A stretch of DNA of 55,930 nucleotides, taken from the NCBI GenBank assembly GCA_034437075.1, contig DAOTVD010000108.1:1-55930 (forward strand). The letters run 5' to 3'. The translations under genes and the position numbers were made by a program. Shown piece by piece: positions 43,338-51,052 of the stretch. Source of the DNA: DAOTVD01 sp034437075 (GTDB lineage Bacteria > Chloroflexota > Anaerolineae > Aggregatilineales > J027). Under the pieces are notes generated by a model. It searched no databases and was not told the origin of the DNA. It saw nothing but the letters and a program-made list of their open reading frames with translations. The stretch's first letter is position 1. Each line of letters begins with the position of its first letter.

Positions 43338-45017
43338 ATGCGCACTGCCGCCGCACCCTCAGATACAGCCACCGCGCGCTGGGTCTTATTCGCTACGATT
43401 TCCGCTTCGAGTATGGCCTTCATTGGTGGGTCGGCTTTGAATGTGGCGCTCCCTGCCATCCAAAGCGACCTTGGCGCGTCGGGGGCGGATCTATTATGGA
43501 TCGTGAACGCTTTCGCGCTGTTGCTGGCCGCGCTCATCCTGGTGGGCGGTTCGCTGGGCGACCACTTCGGGCGCAAGCGCGTCTATCTCATCGGCATTAT
43601 CGTCTTCACGGTGTCGTCGTTTGTATGCGGCATCGCGCCCACCACCAGTATTCTGATCGTGGCGCGGGCCGTGCAAGGCATCGGCGGCGCGCTGATGGTG
43701 CCCGGCAGCCTGGCGATTATTTCAGCCTATTTTGGCGAAGAAAAACGCGGCGAAGCCATCGGCACTTGGGCGTCCTTTACGACCTTGACCTCCGTTTTGG
43801 GGCCAGTCTTGGGTGGCATCCTGGCGGAGAACGGTCTATGGCGCGGCGTATTTTTCATCAATATTCCGCTGGGCATTGCCGCGACTTATGCGCTGGTGAC
43901 GCGCGTCCCCGAAAGCAAAGATGACGAAGCGCCCAAAGAATTGGATTTCCTCGGCGCGTTTTTGGTCACGCTGGGCATGGCGGGCATTACGTATGGCTTC
44001 ATCGAACTGGGCCGCGAGCCAGGCGAGCCAGTAGAGCCGTTCGTCATCGGCGCGTTAATCGTCGGCGTGCTGGGGCTGAGTGCCTTTGTGCTGCAAGAAG
44101 CGCGCAGTGCGCATCCGATGATGTCGCTAAAGCTGTTTCGCTCGCGCACGTTCAGCGGCGCCAATCTCTTGACGCTGTTTTTATATGGTGCGCTGGGCGG
44201 CGCGTTGTTCTTCATACCGCTGAATCTGGTGCAAGTGCAGGGTTATGGCGAAACGCGCGCCGGGTTTGCGCTGCTCCCCTTCTCGATTCTGCTGGTGCTG
44301 ATGTCGCGTTGGGCGGGCGGCCTGGTGGATAAATACGGCCCCCGCCCCCCGCTGACGGTTGGCCCATTAATCGTGGGTTTTGCCTTTTTCGCGTTGGCCC
44401 TGCCGGGCATCACCAGTGGCCCAGATGCCTATTGGACGACCTTTTTCCCTGGCTTTTTGCTCATCGGCATCGGGATGGGCATCACGGTCGCCCCGCTGAC
44501 GACCACCGTCATGGGGTCTGTGCCGCAGCATAACGCGGGCGTGGCCTCCGGGATCAACAATGCCGTGTCGCGTTCGTCGCAGGTCTTCGCCACGGCGATT
44601 ATGGGCGGGCTGGCGCTGGTGATTTTTGGCGCGGCCCTGGGGGCATCCCTGGATGACATCACCCTGCCGGATGAGGCCCGCGCGACTCTGGACGAAAACG
44701 CCGCCGACCTGGGCGCGATGGCCATCCCCGATCAATTGGACGCTGAAACGACGGCTACCGTTCGCGAAGCTATCAATGCATCGTTTGTGGAGATGTTCCG
44801 CATTATGATGATTGCAGGCGCGGTGCTCAGTTGGCTTAGCGCGGGCTTAGCCTACGTGACCATCGAACCCAAGCTCAGCGAGGTGCGCGCCCAGTTACGC
44901 CAGGAATTGGCCGACTCCGAATCCGATGATGATGACGTCGATTGCCAGCATGTGCCTTGTTTAGATCAACAACTGAGTGCTGTGACGAACGATCCGCGTC
45001 CCTCCGGGGCGGATTAA
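43338..45017 (+). CDS. MFS transporter, DHA2 (EmrB/QacA) drug-exporter type
   Basis: A 559-residue membrane protein with ~14 helices. I use ATG 43338, preceded by AGGAG, rather than the upstream ATG at 43212, whose extra residues look non-membrane and unlike the family. Motif A appears as LGDHFGRKRVYLIG. The DHA2 motif C-like region appears as SFTTLTSVLGPVLGGILAE, and SALNVALPAIQSDLGAS is the typical first-helix start. The long loop before the last helix and an acidic tail are extra. It probably exports drugs or small metabolites using the proton gradient. It lies 24 bases before the glucosidase gene. Confidence 0.93.
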   Translation: MRTAAAPSDTATARWVLFATISASSMAFIGGSALNVALPAIQSDLGASGADLLWIVNAFALLLAALILVGGSLGDHFGRKRVYLIGIIVFTVSSFVCGIAPTTSILIVARAVQGIGGALMVPGSLAIISAYFGEEKRGEAIGTWASFTTLTSVLGPVLGGILAENGLWRGVFFINIPLGIAATYALVTRVPESKDDEAPKELDFLGAFLVTLGMAGITYGFIELGREPGEPVEPFVIGALIVGVLGLSAFVLQEARSAHPMMSLKLFRSRTFSGANLLTLFLYGALGGALFFIPLNLVQVQGYGETRAGFALLPFSILLVLMSRWAGGLVDKYGPRPPLTVGPLIVGFAFFALALPGITSGPDAYWTTFFPGFLLIGIGMGITVAPLTTTVMGSVPQHNAGVASGINNAVSRSSQVFATAIMGGLALVIFGAALGASLDDITLPDEARATLDENAADLGAMAIPDQLDAETTATVREAINASFVEMFRIMMIAGAVLSWLSAGLAYVTIEPKLSEVRAQLRQELADSESDDDDVDCQHVPCLDQQLSAVTNDPRPSGAD

Positions 45018-45041
45018 CCATGATTTTCAGGAGGAAATATC

Positions 45042-46673
45042 ATGAAACTTAAATGGCCTATCTTCAGTCTTTTACTGATCGCTTTGCTAGCCCCCTACTC
45101 GCTCACCGCGCAAGATGAGGATGCGCTGACAAGCGCAGACATGCCCTGGTGGAACGATCGCGTTTTCTATGAAATTTTTGTGCGCAGCTTTCAGGATAGC
45201 GATGGGGATGGTATCGGTGATATTCAGGGCATGATTGATCGCTTGGATTATCTGAACGACGGCGACCCGGCCACCACGGATGATCTCGGCATTACGGGCA
45301 TCTGGCTGATGCCGGTCAACGGCTCGCCCAGCTACCATGGCTATGATGTGACCGACTTTTACAGCATCAACCCCGATTACGGCACCATGGAAGACTTCCG
45401 CGAGTTTATGGCCGAAGCCGAAGCGCGTGGCATCGTCGTGATTACCGATTTAGTCGTGAACCACACCTCCGAATTGCATCCCTGGTTTGTGGCCAGTGCG
45501 GCGGGCGAAGCGCCCTATGAGGATTTTTACATCTGGGCGGATGAAAACCCCGGTTATCTGGGCAATGAACGCCAGGTCGTGTGGCACCCCACCCCGGATG
45601 AAGACCGCTATTTTTACGGCACCTTTGCGCGTGAATTGCCCGACCTCAACCTGACCGACCCCGCCGTGACGGCAGAATTGCAAGAGGTCGCGCGTTTCTG
45701 GCTGGAGGATGTCGGCGTGCATGGCTTCCGCCTGGATGCCATCCAGCATCTGATCGAAGATGGCGAAGAACAGGTCAACACGCCCGCCACGCGCGATTGG
45801 CTGGTGGATTTTCATGATTACCTGGAAAGTGTCGCGCCGGATGTGTTGACTATCGGCGAAGTCTGGACGAGCAGCTTTACCAGTTCGCGCTATGTGGATG
45901 AAAGCGTCGATATGGTCTTTGAATTCGAACTGGCCGAAGAAATGCTGGGCGCGGCCTTCGGGCGGCGGGCCTCGGACTTCATGGGACGCCAGGATCAAAT
46001 TCTGGAATTTTACCCGCCTGGCCAGATGGCCGTATTCCTGACTAACCACGATCAAGATCGCGTTATCAGCCAATTGTTGGATGACCCCACGCGGGCACGC
46101 ATGGCGGCTAGCCTCCTGTTGACGCATCCTGGCGTGCCTTTTATCTACTACGGCGAGGAAATCGCGATGGCGGGCGAGGGGTCGCATCCGGCAGTGCGCA
46201 CGCCCATGCATTGGGACGACTCCCCCACGGCGGGCTTCACATCCGCCGATGAACCCTGGGCCGCATTGACCGAGGGCGTCGAGCAAGCCAATGTCGCCGC
46301 TCAGACCAATGACCCAGATTCGATGCTCAGCCATTACCGCGACTTGATCCACTTGCGCAACGCGGAGCCCGCCCTGCGGCGCGGCCTGCTGGCCCAAATC
46401 GAAGCCGATACCAGCCGCGTATACCCCATTTTGCGCTATACCGAGGATGAAATTCTGCTGGTGCTCATTAACCTCTCGGATGACCCACAAGAAAATGTCT
46501 TGCTGACCTATGATGGCGTTGCGACCGCCCTACCCCAGGACATGACGCCCGAAGTTATCTATGGCGACCTAGACATTGCCGCGCCAGAGATCAACGACGC
46601 GGGCGGCTTTACGGACTACATGCCCGCAGCCACCTTGCCGCCCCTGAGCACGACCGTGATCCGTTTGCGTTAA
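45042..46673 (+). CDS. Secreted GH13 alpha-glucosidase / alpha-amylase-family protein
   Basis: A 543-residue protein with a signal peptide (PIFSLLLIALLAPYSLTAQ). The GH13 barrel has all conserved regions: DLVVNHTS, GFRLDAIQHL (nucleophile D232), LTIGEVW (acid/base E273) and FLTNHDQDR (D337). The start, WWNDRVFYEIFVRSFQDSDG, fits the oligo-1,6-glucosidase/maltogenic group. A C-terminal beta domain (about 460-543) closes the protein. It probably cleaves alpha-glucan oligomers outside the cell; the exact linkage is unclear. AGGAGG precedes the ATG, and a terminator follows the stop. Confidence 0.94.
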   Translation: MKLKWPIFSLLLIALLAPYSLTAQDEDALTSADMPWWNDRVFYEIFVRSFQDSDGDGIGDIQGMIDRLDYLNDGDPATTDDLGITGIWLMPVNGSPSYHGYDVTDFYSINPDYGTMEDFREFMAEAEARGIVVITDLVVNHTSELHPWFVASAAGEAPYEDFYIWADENPGYLGNERQVVWHPTPDEDRYFYGTFARELPDLNLTDPAVTAELQEVARFWLEDVGVHGFRLDAIQHLIEDGEEQVNTPATRDWLVDFHDYLESVAPDVLTIGEVWTSSFTSSRYVDESVDMVFEFELAEEMLGAAFGRRASDFMGRQDQILEFYPPGQMAVFLTNHDQDRVISQLLDDPTRARMAASLLLTHPGVPFIYYGEEIAMAGEGSHPAVRTPMHWDDSPTAGFTSADEPWAALTEGVEQANVAAQTNDPDSMLSHYRDLIHLRNAEPALRRGLLAQIEADTSRVYPILRYTEDEILLVLINLSDDPQENVLLTYDGVATALPQDMTPEVIYGDLDIAAPEINDAGGFTDYMPAATLPPLSTTVIRLR

Positions 46674-46696
46674 CCCGACCGACATATAACCGATGC

Positions 46697-46731
46697 GCCC
46701 GCGCGGTATCAAACGCTGTGCGGGCCTTTTT
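46697..46731 (+). terminator. Intrinsic terminator after the GH13 gene
   Basis: GCCCGC (46697-46702) pairs with GCGGGC (46720-46725), extended by further imperfect pairing in the loop, and a C-TTTTT tract follows directly. The position, 24 bases after the stop, is typical. Confidence 0.7.
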
Positions 46732-46742
46732 ATGACGAGGAA

Positions 46743-47741
46743 ATGATGAAAATTCTGGTTACTGGGGGTGCCGGATATATCGGCAGCCACACCGTATATC
46801 GCTTGATCGAAGCCGATTATGAAGTCGTCGTCTTCGATAATCTTTCGACCGGCCATCGGGCGGCGCTGCATCCGCGCGCGACCTTCGTGCAGGGCGATTT
46901 GCTCAATCCGGCGGATGTGGCCGCGCTCTTTGCGGGGCAGCGCTTTGATGGCATTTTTCACTTCGCCTCGCGCACGCTAGTCGGCGAAAGCGTGGAACAG
47001 CCCTGGCTGTATCTGCGCGATAATGTGCTGGCCGCCTCGCATTTGTTAGAGGCCGCCACCGCGCAAGGCGTCGGGCGTTTCATTTTGTCGTCCACGGCCA
47101 ACTTGTTTGACGCCCCCGAGCATATGCCCATCCCCGAAACGGAACGGGTCGTGCCCGGCAGTCCTTACGGCGAAAGCAAAGCCATCATCGAACGCTATTT
47201 GCATTGGATGGACAAGCTACACGGGCTGAAATATGCCGCGCTGCGCTATTTCAACGCGGCGGGCGCGCATCCCGAGGGGGTTATCGGCGAAGATCATACG
47301 CCCGAAACACATCTGATTCCGCTGGTGTTGCAAGTCGCACTTGGGCAGCGCGAGCAGATCACCATTTTTGGGGATGATTACGATACGCCGGATGGCTCCT
47401 GCGTGCGCGATTATATCCATGTCTTCGATCTGGCCGAGGCGCATATCCTAGCCTTCGAAGCCCTGGCGGATGGCCCCAGCCGCGCGTATAACCTGGGCAA
47501 CGGGCGCGGCTATTCGGTTAAAGAGGTCATCGAGTTGGCCCGGCAAGTGACCGGGCACCCTATCCCGGCCAGCGTGGGGCCGCGCCGCGCGGGTGATCCT
47601 GCCGTGTTGGTGGCCGATAGCCGCACCATTCAAGAGGAACTCGGCTGGTATCAGGAATTTGGCAACCTGGGCGCGATCTTGCAAAGCGCCTGGGCCTGGC
47701 ATCAAACCCACCCGCAAGGTTATGACGATAGCGGCGCTTAG
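46743..47741 (+). CDS. galE: UDP-glucose 4-epimerase
   Basis: A 332-residue extended SDR that interconverts UDP-glucose and UDP-galactose (possibly also the N-acetyl forms). The NAD motif is VTGGAGYIGSHT at residue 6 and the catalytic YxxxK is in SPYGESKAIIERY. The GalE-type segments AALRYFNAAGAHPEG and DGSCVRDYIHVFDLAEAH are present; the latter is a family signature. GAGGAA precedes paired ATGs at 46743 and 46746. It supplies sugar nucleotides for glycan synthesis, which fits the glycosyltransferase-type genes downstream. Its stop overlaps the converging gene by four bases. Confidence 0.95.
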   Translation: MMKILVTGGAGYIGSHTVYRLIEADYEVVVFDNLSTGHRAALHPRATFVQGDLLNPADVAALFAGQRFDGIFHFASRTLVGESVEQPWLYLRDNVLAASHLLEAATAQGVGRFILSSTANLFDAPEHMPIPETERVVPGSPYGESKAIIERYLHWMDKLHGLKYAALRYFNAAGAHPEGVIGEDHTPETHLIPLVLQVALGQREQITIFGDDYDTPDGSCVRDYIHVFDLAEAHILAFEALADGPSRAYNLGNGRGYSVKEVIELARQVTGHPIPASVGPRRAGDPAVLVADSRTIQEELGWYQEFGNLGAILQSAWAWHQTHPQGYDDSGA

Positions 47742-49921
47742 TCCGCTGCGTGCACCTCGATGTCAGCCAGAAGCGCGCTATCGTCCACGATGGCCAATTC
47801 TGTATTGTCATCGTTGGGGGGCAGCAGTTCGCCGGAATCCGGGTTAAAGATGCTCACGAGCAGATCATAAGTGCCCGGCTCCGCCGAACAAGGGAGCGTC
47901 AGATACCGTTCATCCAGGTATAGCTGCTCCGGTGACCAGAGTTGCGTCGGCACGGGCGTTAATCCTCCTGCGCTTTCGGCCAGGATGATGTTCTCTTGCG
48001 CGCCGCGCAACGTGACGCGCACCCCGGCGTTATAGTCGGGTATGCGCTCGGCAGCCCACCAGGTTTGCACGGTCAGCGTCTCGCAGGCGGCAATGCGATC
48101 TGCGGCATCCCAAGCCACGAGCCGGAAAGGTTCAAAATCTGCATCGGGTGCCGTATCCTCTGGCGCGCGGTCGAAGCGGATGCGCGTCAGTTGGGCGTTG
48201 TACCGTGCATCGAGCGAGGGAATCACCGTGGGCAGATACCCGGCTTCGGCCATCTGCGCCGCCAGGTCGGCTTCGGTTGCGGCTTGGTCGGCGGCGCGGA
48301 TGTACCATACGGTCGGCACGTCCGGCCCCAGGGCCGCAGATAGGCCCAAGTCTTCGACGGTATTCGCGTAGCGGTCTAGGGGCGGCTCGCCTTCTACGGC
48401 GTCCGGCGCCAAGTGATAGAACGACTCGCCAGGCACATTCGCCAACCACCAGCGCGCGACATAAGCATTCATCCATGGGTCGGGCGTATCCACCACCACG
48501 GGCGCGCCCGGCTGATAGGCTTGCTCCGGCAAGATATGGCCGGGCGTTTGGCCTTCATATAGCGATAAATCGTAATAGGCCAGGCGATAAATATCGTTTT
48601 CGTGGGCATCGCCGATAGACGGCCAACGACGCAAGCATTCTAAATCGCGGCTTAGCGGAAAATCCCGCAGGCATTCGACATCCGGCGGCGTGAAGTCGTA
48701 ACCCAGCACATGGCCATAGCGGTTATTGGTGGCCTGCCAGTTCCACATATTGGCTTGGGTGTATAACGCACTTGTGGCGAGCAAAAGCGCTATATTGGCG
48801 CCGATCATTACCAGCCCACTCCGGCTGAGCGTCTCGTAGGCGAGGCTATGGCGCACGGCCAACGCGCCCAGCACAAAAACCGCGATCCAAAAATGGGCTG
48901 CTGAAATGGCGTAGCGCTGTTCAATGGCGTAGATAAACCGATCTTCGGTATAGCGGGTAAGGTACACCATCGCGCCGACGCCCGCCGCCAAGCCCGCTAG
49001 CCCTATCCAGGGCGCCAAGCGGCGCGGGTCACGCTCGGCCCACCCCAAATACGCGATATTCATCAGAAATACCGCCAGGCCTGCCAGGCCAATCGACACG
49101 GGTAAATCCATGTCGAGCGCATAACTAAACGGATTGCCTAAAAAGGCCAGGCCAAACCGCATCGCGGTTAGCGGGTCTTGCAGTAAAGTATCCGTGTTCA
49201 GCCCATCTCCCGTAGATGTGTCATTGGTCAGATAGGCATAGAGCGGCAGGGCCAGAGCGGCCCCCAGGCCGACATAATAAAGTGGCTGGCGATACCCATA
49301 CATCCAGCCCGTGAGCAGCATCACCGGAAAGAGCATCAGCCCGGCGCCTTGCGAAAACGCCGCGCCCACCCCTAGCAAAAGCGCCCCACCCCACGCCCGC
49401 CATCCGACAGAAAAGCGCGTCAGTACAAACAACGCCCCGACGGCGAACAAAAACGAAAACGTCCACATCGAATACACGCCCGCTAGCCAATTGAGATAGA
49501 ACTGGGGCGAGAACACCAGCAAGGAAAGCGGCAATAAGGCCATGATGCTTAGGTCTGGCGCGACCGCACGCACCAGCAAAAATAAGATGATCCAGCGGAT
49601 GGCCGAAAAAAATAGAATCGCATACAGTTCATATTGAATCTGCCAATCCGTCAGCCAAGCGACCGCCGCCGTGAGCGTTGTCGAAAATACCGCCCGATGA
49701 CCATCGACATCGTCCACCAACATACCCACGGTTAAATCGCCCGTTTCGGTGGCCACGGCAATATCCAGGGGCCTGAGCCACTGGTCATTGACCGGGAAAC
49801 TGCGCCCGTAGGTGTCGATGTAGCTCCAGGTGAAGTACAGTGGCAACAGGCTCAGCCAGATCAGCAACCACTGGCCCGGATGCGCGCGCAGCGATTTTCC
49901 GAAGCGTGATAGTGTATTCAA
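47738..49921 (-). CDS. Large polytopic membrane protein, glycosyltransferase-like (GT-C type?)
   Basis: I start at TTG 49921, four bases after a perfect GGAGG; an ATG at 50026 would add 35 residues that do not look like protein. The 727-residue product has about 11 membrane helices in its first ~430 residues (for example QWLLIWLSLLPLYFTW and LILLFLLVRA-like stretches) and a ~300-residue soluble C-terminal domain. The early loop between helices one and two has acidic residues (MLVDDVDGHR), as in GT-C glycosyltransferases that use lipid-linked sugars. The C-terminal domain has no recognised motif but shows beta-rich character. Assignment to a glycosyltransferase or oligosaccharyl-transferase-like role is only a suggestion. 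Confidence 0.75.
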   Translation of the reverse strand: MNTLSRFGKSLRAHPGQWLLIWLSLLPLYFTWSYIDTYGRSFPVNDQWLRPLDIAVATETGDLTVGMLVDDVDGHRAVFSTTLTAAVAWLTDWQIQYELYAILFFSAIRWIILFLLVRAVAPDLSIMALLPLSLLVFSPQFYLNWLAGVYSMWTFSFLFAVGALFVLTRFSVGWRAWGGALLLGVGAAFSQGAGLMLFPVMLLTGWMYGYRQPLYYVGLGAALALPLYAYLTNDTSTGDGLNTDTLLQDPLTAMRFGLAFLGNPFSYALDMDLPVSIGLAGLAVFLMNIAYLGWAERDPRRLAPWIGLAGLAAGVGAMVYLTRYTEDRFIYAIEQRYAISAAHFWIAVFVLGALAVRHSLAYETLSRSGLVMIGANIALLLATSALYTQANMWNWQATNNRYGHVLGYDFTPPDVECLRDFPLSRDLECLRRWPSIGDAHENDIYRLAYYDLSLYEGQTPGHILPEQAYQPGAPVVVDTPDPWMNAYVARWWLANVPGESFYHLAPDAVEGEPPLDRYANTVEDLGLSAALGPDVPTVWYIRAADQAATEADLAAQMAEAGYLPTVIPSLDARYNAQLTRIRFDRAPEDTAPDADFEPFRLVAWDAADRIAACETLTVQTWWAAERIPDYNAGVRVTLRGAQENIILAESAGGLTPVPTQLWSPEQLYLDERYLTLPCSAEPGTYDLLVSIFNPDSGELLPPNDDNTELAIVDDSALLADIEVHAAD

Positions 49922-50043
49922 GTTGCCTCCGTAGCTGGGTGAAAATCGGCAGATGATTATACCAGGCCCACCATAGGGGAGCGAGATGGGCGCGCATAAT
50001 ACGTGGTCATACCGATTGACCTTCACCCGGATTGACCTATGAT

Positions 50044-50073
50044 TTGTGCCAATGATGAATTGCTAGCTATAAT
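50044..50073 (+). promoter_or_regulatory. Candidate sigma-70 promoter of the FecR-CHASE2 operon
   Basis: TTGTGC (50044-50049) and a perfect TATAAT (50068-50073) are separated by 18 bases, about 35 bases before the ATG at 50108. This is the best promoter match in the window. Confidence 0.6.
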
Positions 50074-50107
50074 GCAGCAATAAAAAGATTGTAAAGCGAG
50101 CATCTGT

Positions 50108-51052
50108 ATGCGAATTCACTATCGCGCCTGGTTGGGCGCATGTGCTATAGCTTGCGCGATGATGGGGGCTATCCCCCCAACTATCGCCCAAGAACAAGCC
50201 GCCGTATTAGAGGTTCTCGCGCCGGGTGTCGAAGTTCGGCGGGTCAATACCGAGACATTTCTGCCGATTCAGGTGGAAGCGATTGTGGGCGTTGGGGATA
50301 CGATTCGCACGGATGAAAGCGGCCAAGCCCGGATTATATTTTTTGCGGATGGTACCGAAACAGATTTATTATCCGAAACTGAATATCGCATCGCGCGCTT
50401 TGAAGCAGATGACGCTGGCTTTACCCTCTCGGTTGAAGTCTTGGCCGGGCAGACCGTGCAACGCCTGAATCGCCTTGTTGATGATAATTCCGCGTATGAT
50501 GTACAGACGCCCGGTATGGACATGGTCGCGCGCGGGACGGTCTTTCGTGTGCGCGTGGAGCCCAACGGACGTTCGGCTATGCTGGTGGATGAAAGCCAAG
50601 TCGAAGCCCTGGCCGAAGATGGTAACGCAACGGTAAGCCCGGGGTCCGGGGTGCGCTCAGCCCGGAATGAGGCGCTGAGTGATGTCGTTGTGGCGGATAC
50701 GTTCGAGAGCCTAGATGCAGCCCTGGATGGTTGTTCTAGCCAATTGCCCGACTTGGGCGATGTGCGCGTGAATGTCCGGCAAGGGCCAGGGGAGGACTTC
50801 CCGCGCGTGGGTAGCCTGCCACCCGCCGAGATCGAGACATTAATGGGCGTCGTGGAAAACGATATTTGGTATCGGATAATGTTTCGAAACGGCTTCGGCT
50901 GGGTGCGCCTGCCGGAGGTCACCCTCGCGAATGGGTGCGCGGGTTTGCGTGTCTTCCCTGCCACGCATGGCCCCGAAGATGCGGCATTGTATGAAGACTT
51001 GGGCGACATCATCGCGCCTGAGGACTTGCTCGTGCCCACGCCCACCGAATAA
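50108..51052 (+). CDS. Secreted FecR-domain protein with SH3b domain (first copy)
   Basis: A 314-residue exported protein with a signal peptide (about 1-28, ending TIAQEQ). The FecR-type beta domain spans about 33-190, with VGVGDTIRTDESGQARIIF and MVARGTVFRVRVE. A C-terminal SH3b-type domain (about 225-280, VRQGPGEDF...IWYRIMF...FGWVRLPEV) follows, often seen in cell-wall binding. FecR family proteins typically sense envelope signals, and here the partner is probably the CHASE2 kinase that begins directly at the next base. A paralogue follows that kinase, so the three genes form a set. Confidence 0.88.
   Translation: MRIHYRAWLGACAIACAMMGAIPPTIAQEQAAVLEVLAPGVEVRRVNTETFLPIQVEAIVGVGDTIRTDESGQARIIFFADGTETDLLSETEYRIARFEADDAGFTLSVEVLAGQTVQRLNRLVDDNSAYDVQTPGMDMVARGTVFRVRVEPNGRSAMLVDESQVEALAEDGNATVSPGSGVRSARNEALSDVVVADTFESLDAALDGCSSQLPDLGDVRVNVRQGPGEDFPRVGSLPPAEIETLMGVVENDIWYRIMFRNGFGWVRLPEVTLANGCAGLRVFPATHGPEDAALYEDLGDIIAPEDLLVPTPTE

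Noticed and set aside
45450..46490. A 346-codon open frame on the minus strand inside the GH13 gene
   Set aside because: It lies wholly opposite a gene with all GH13 catalytic motifs, its translation shows no domain, and long antisense frames are expected at this GC content.
49922..50026. ATG start 35 codons upstream for the large membrane protein
   Set aside because: The extra peptide looks non-coding, while a perfect GGAGG lies just before TTG 49921.
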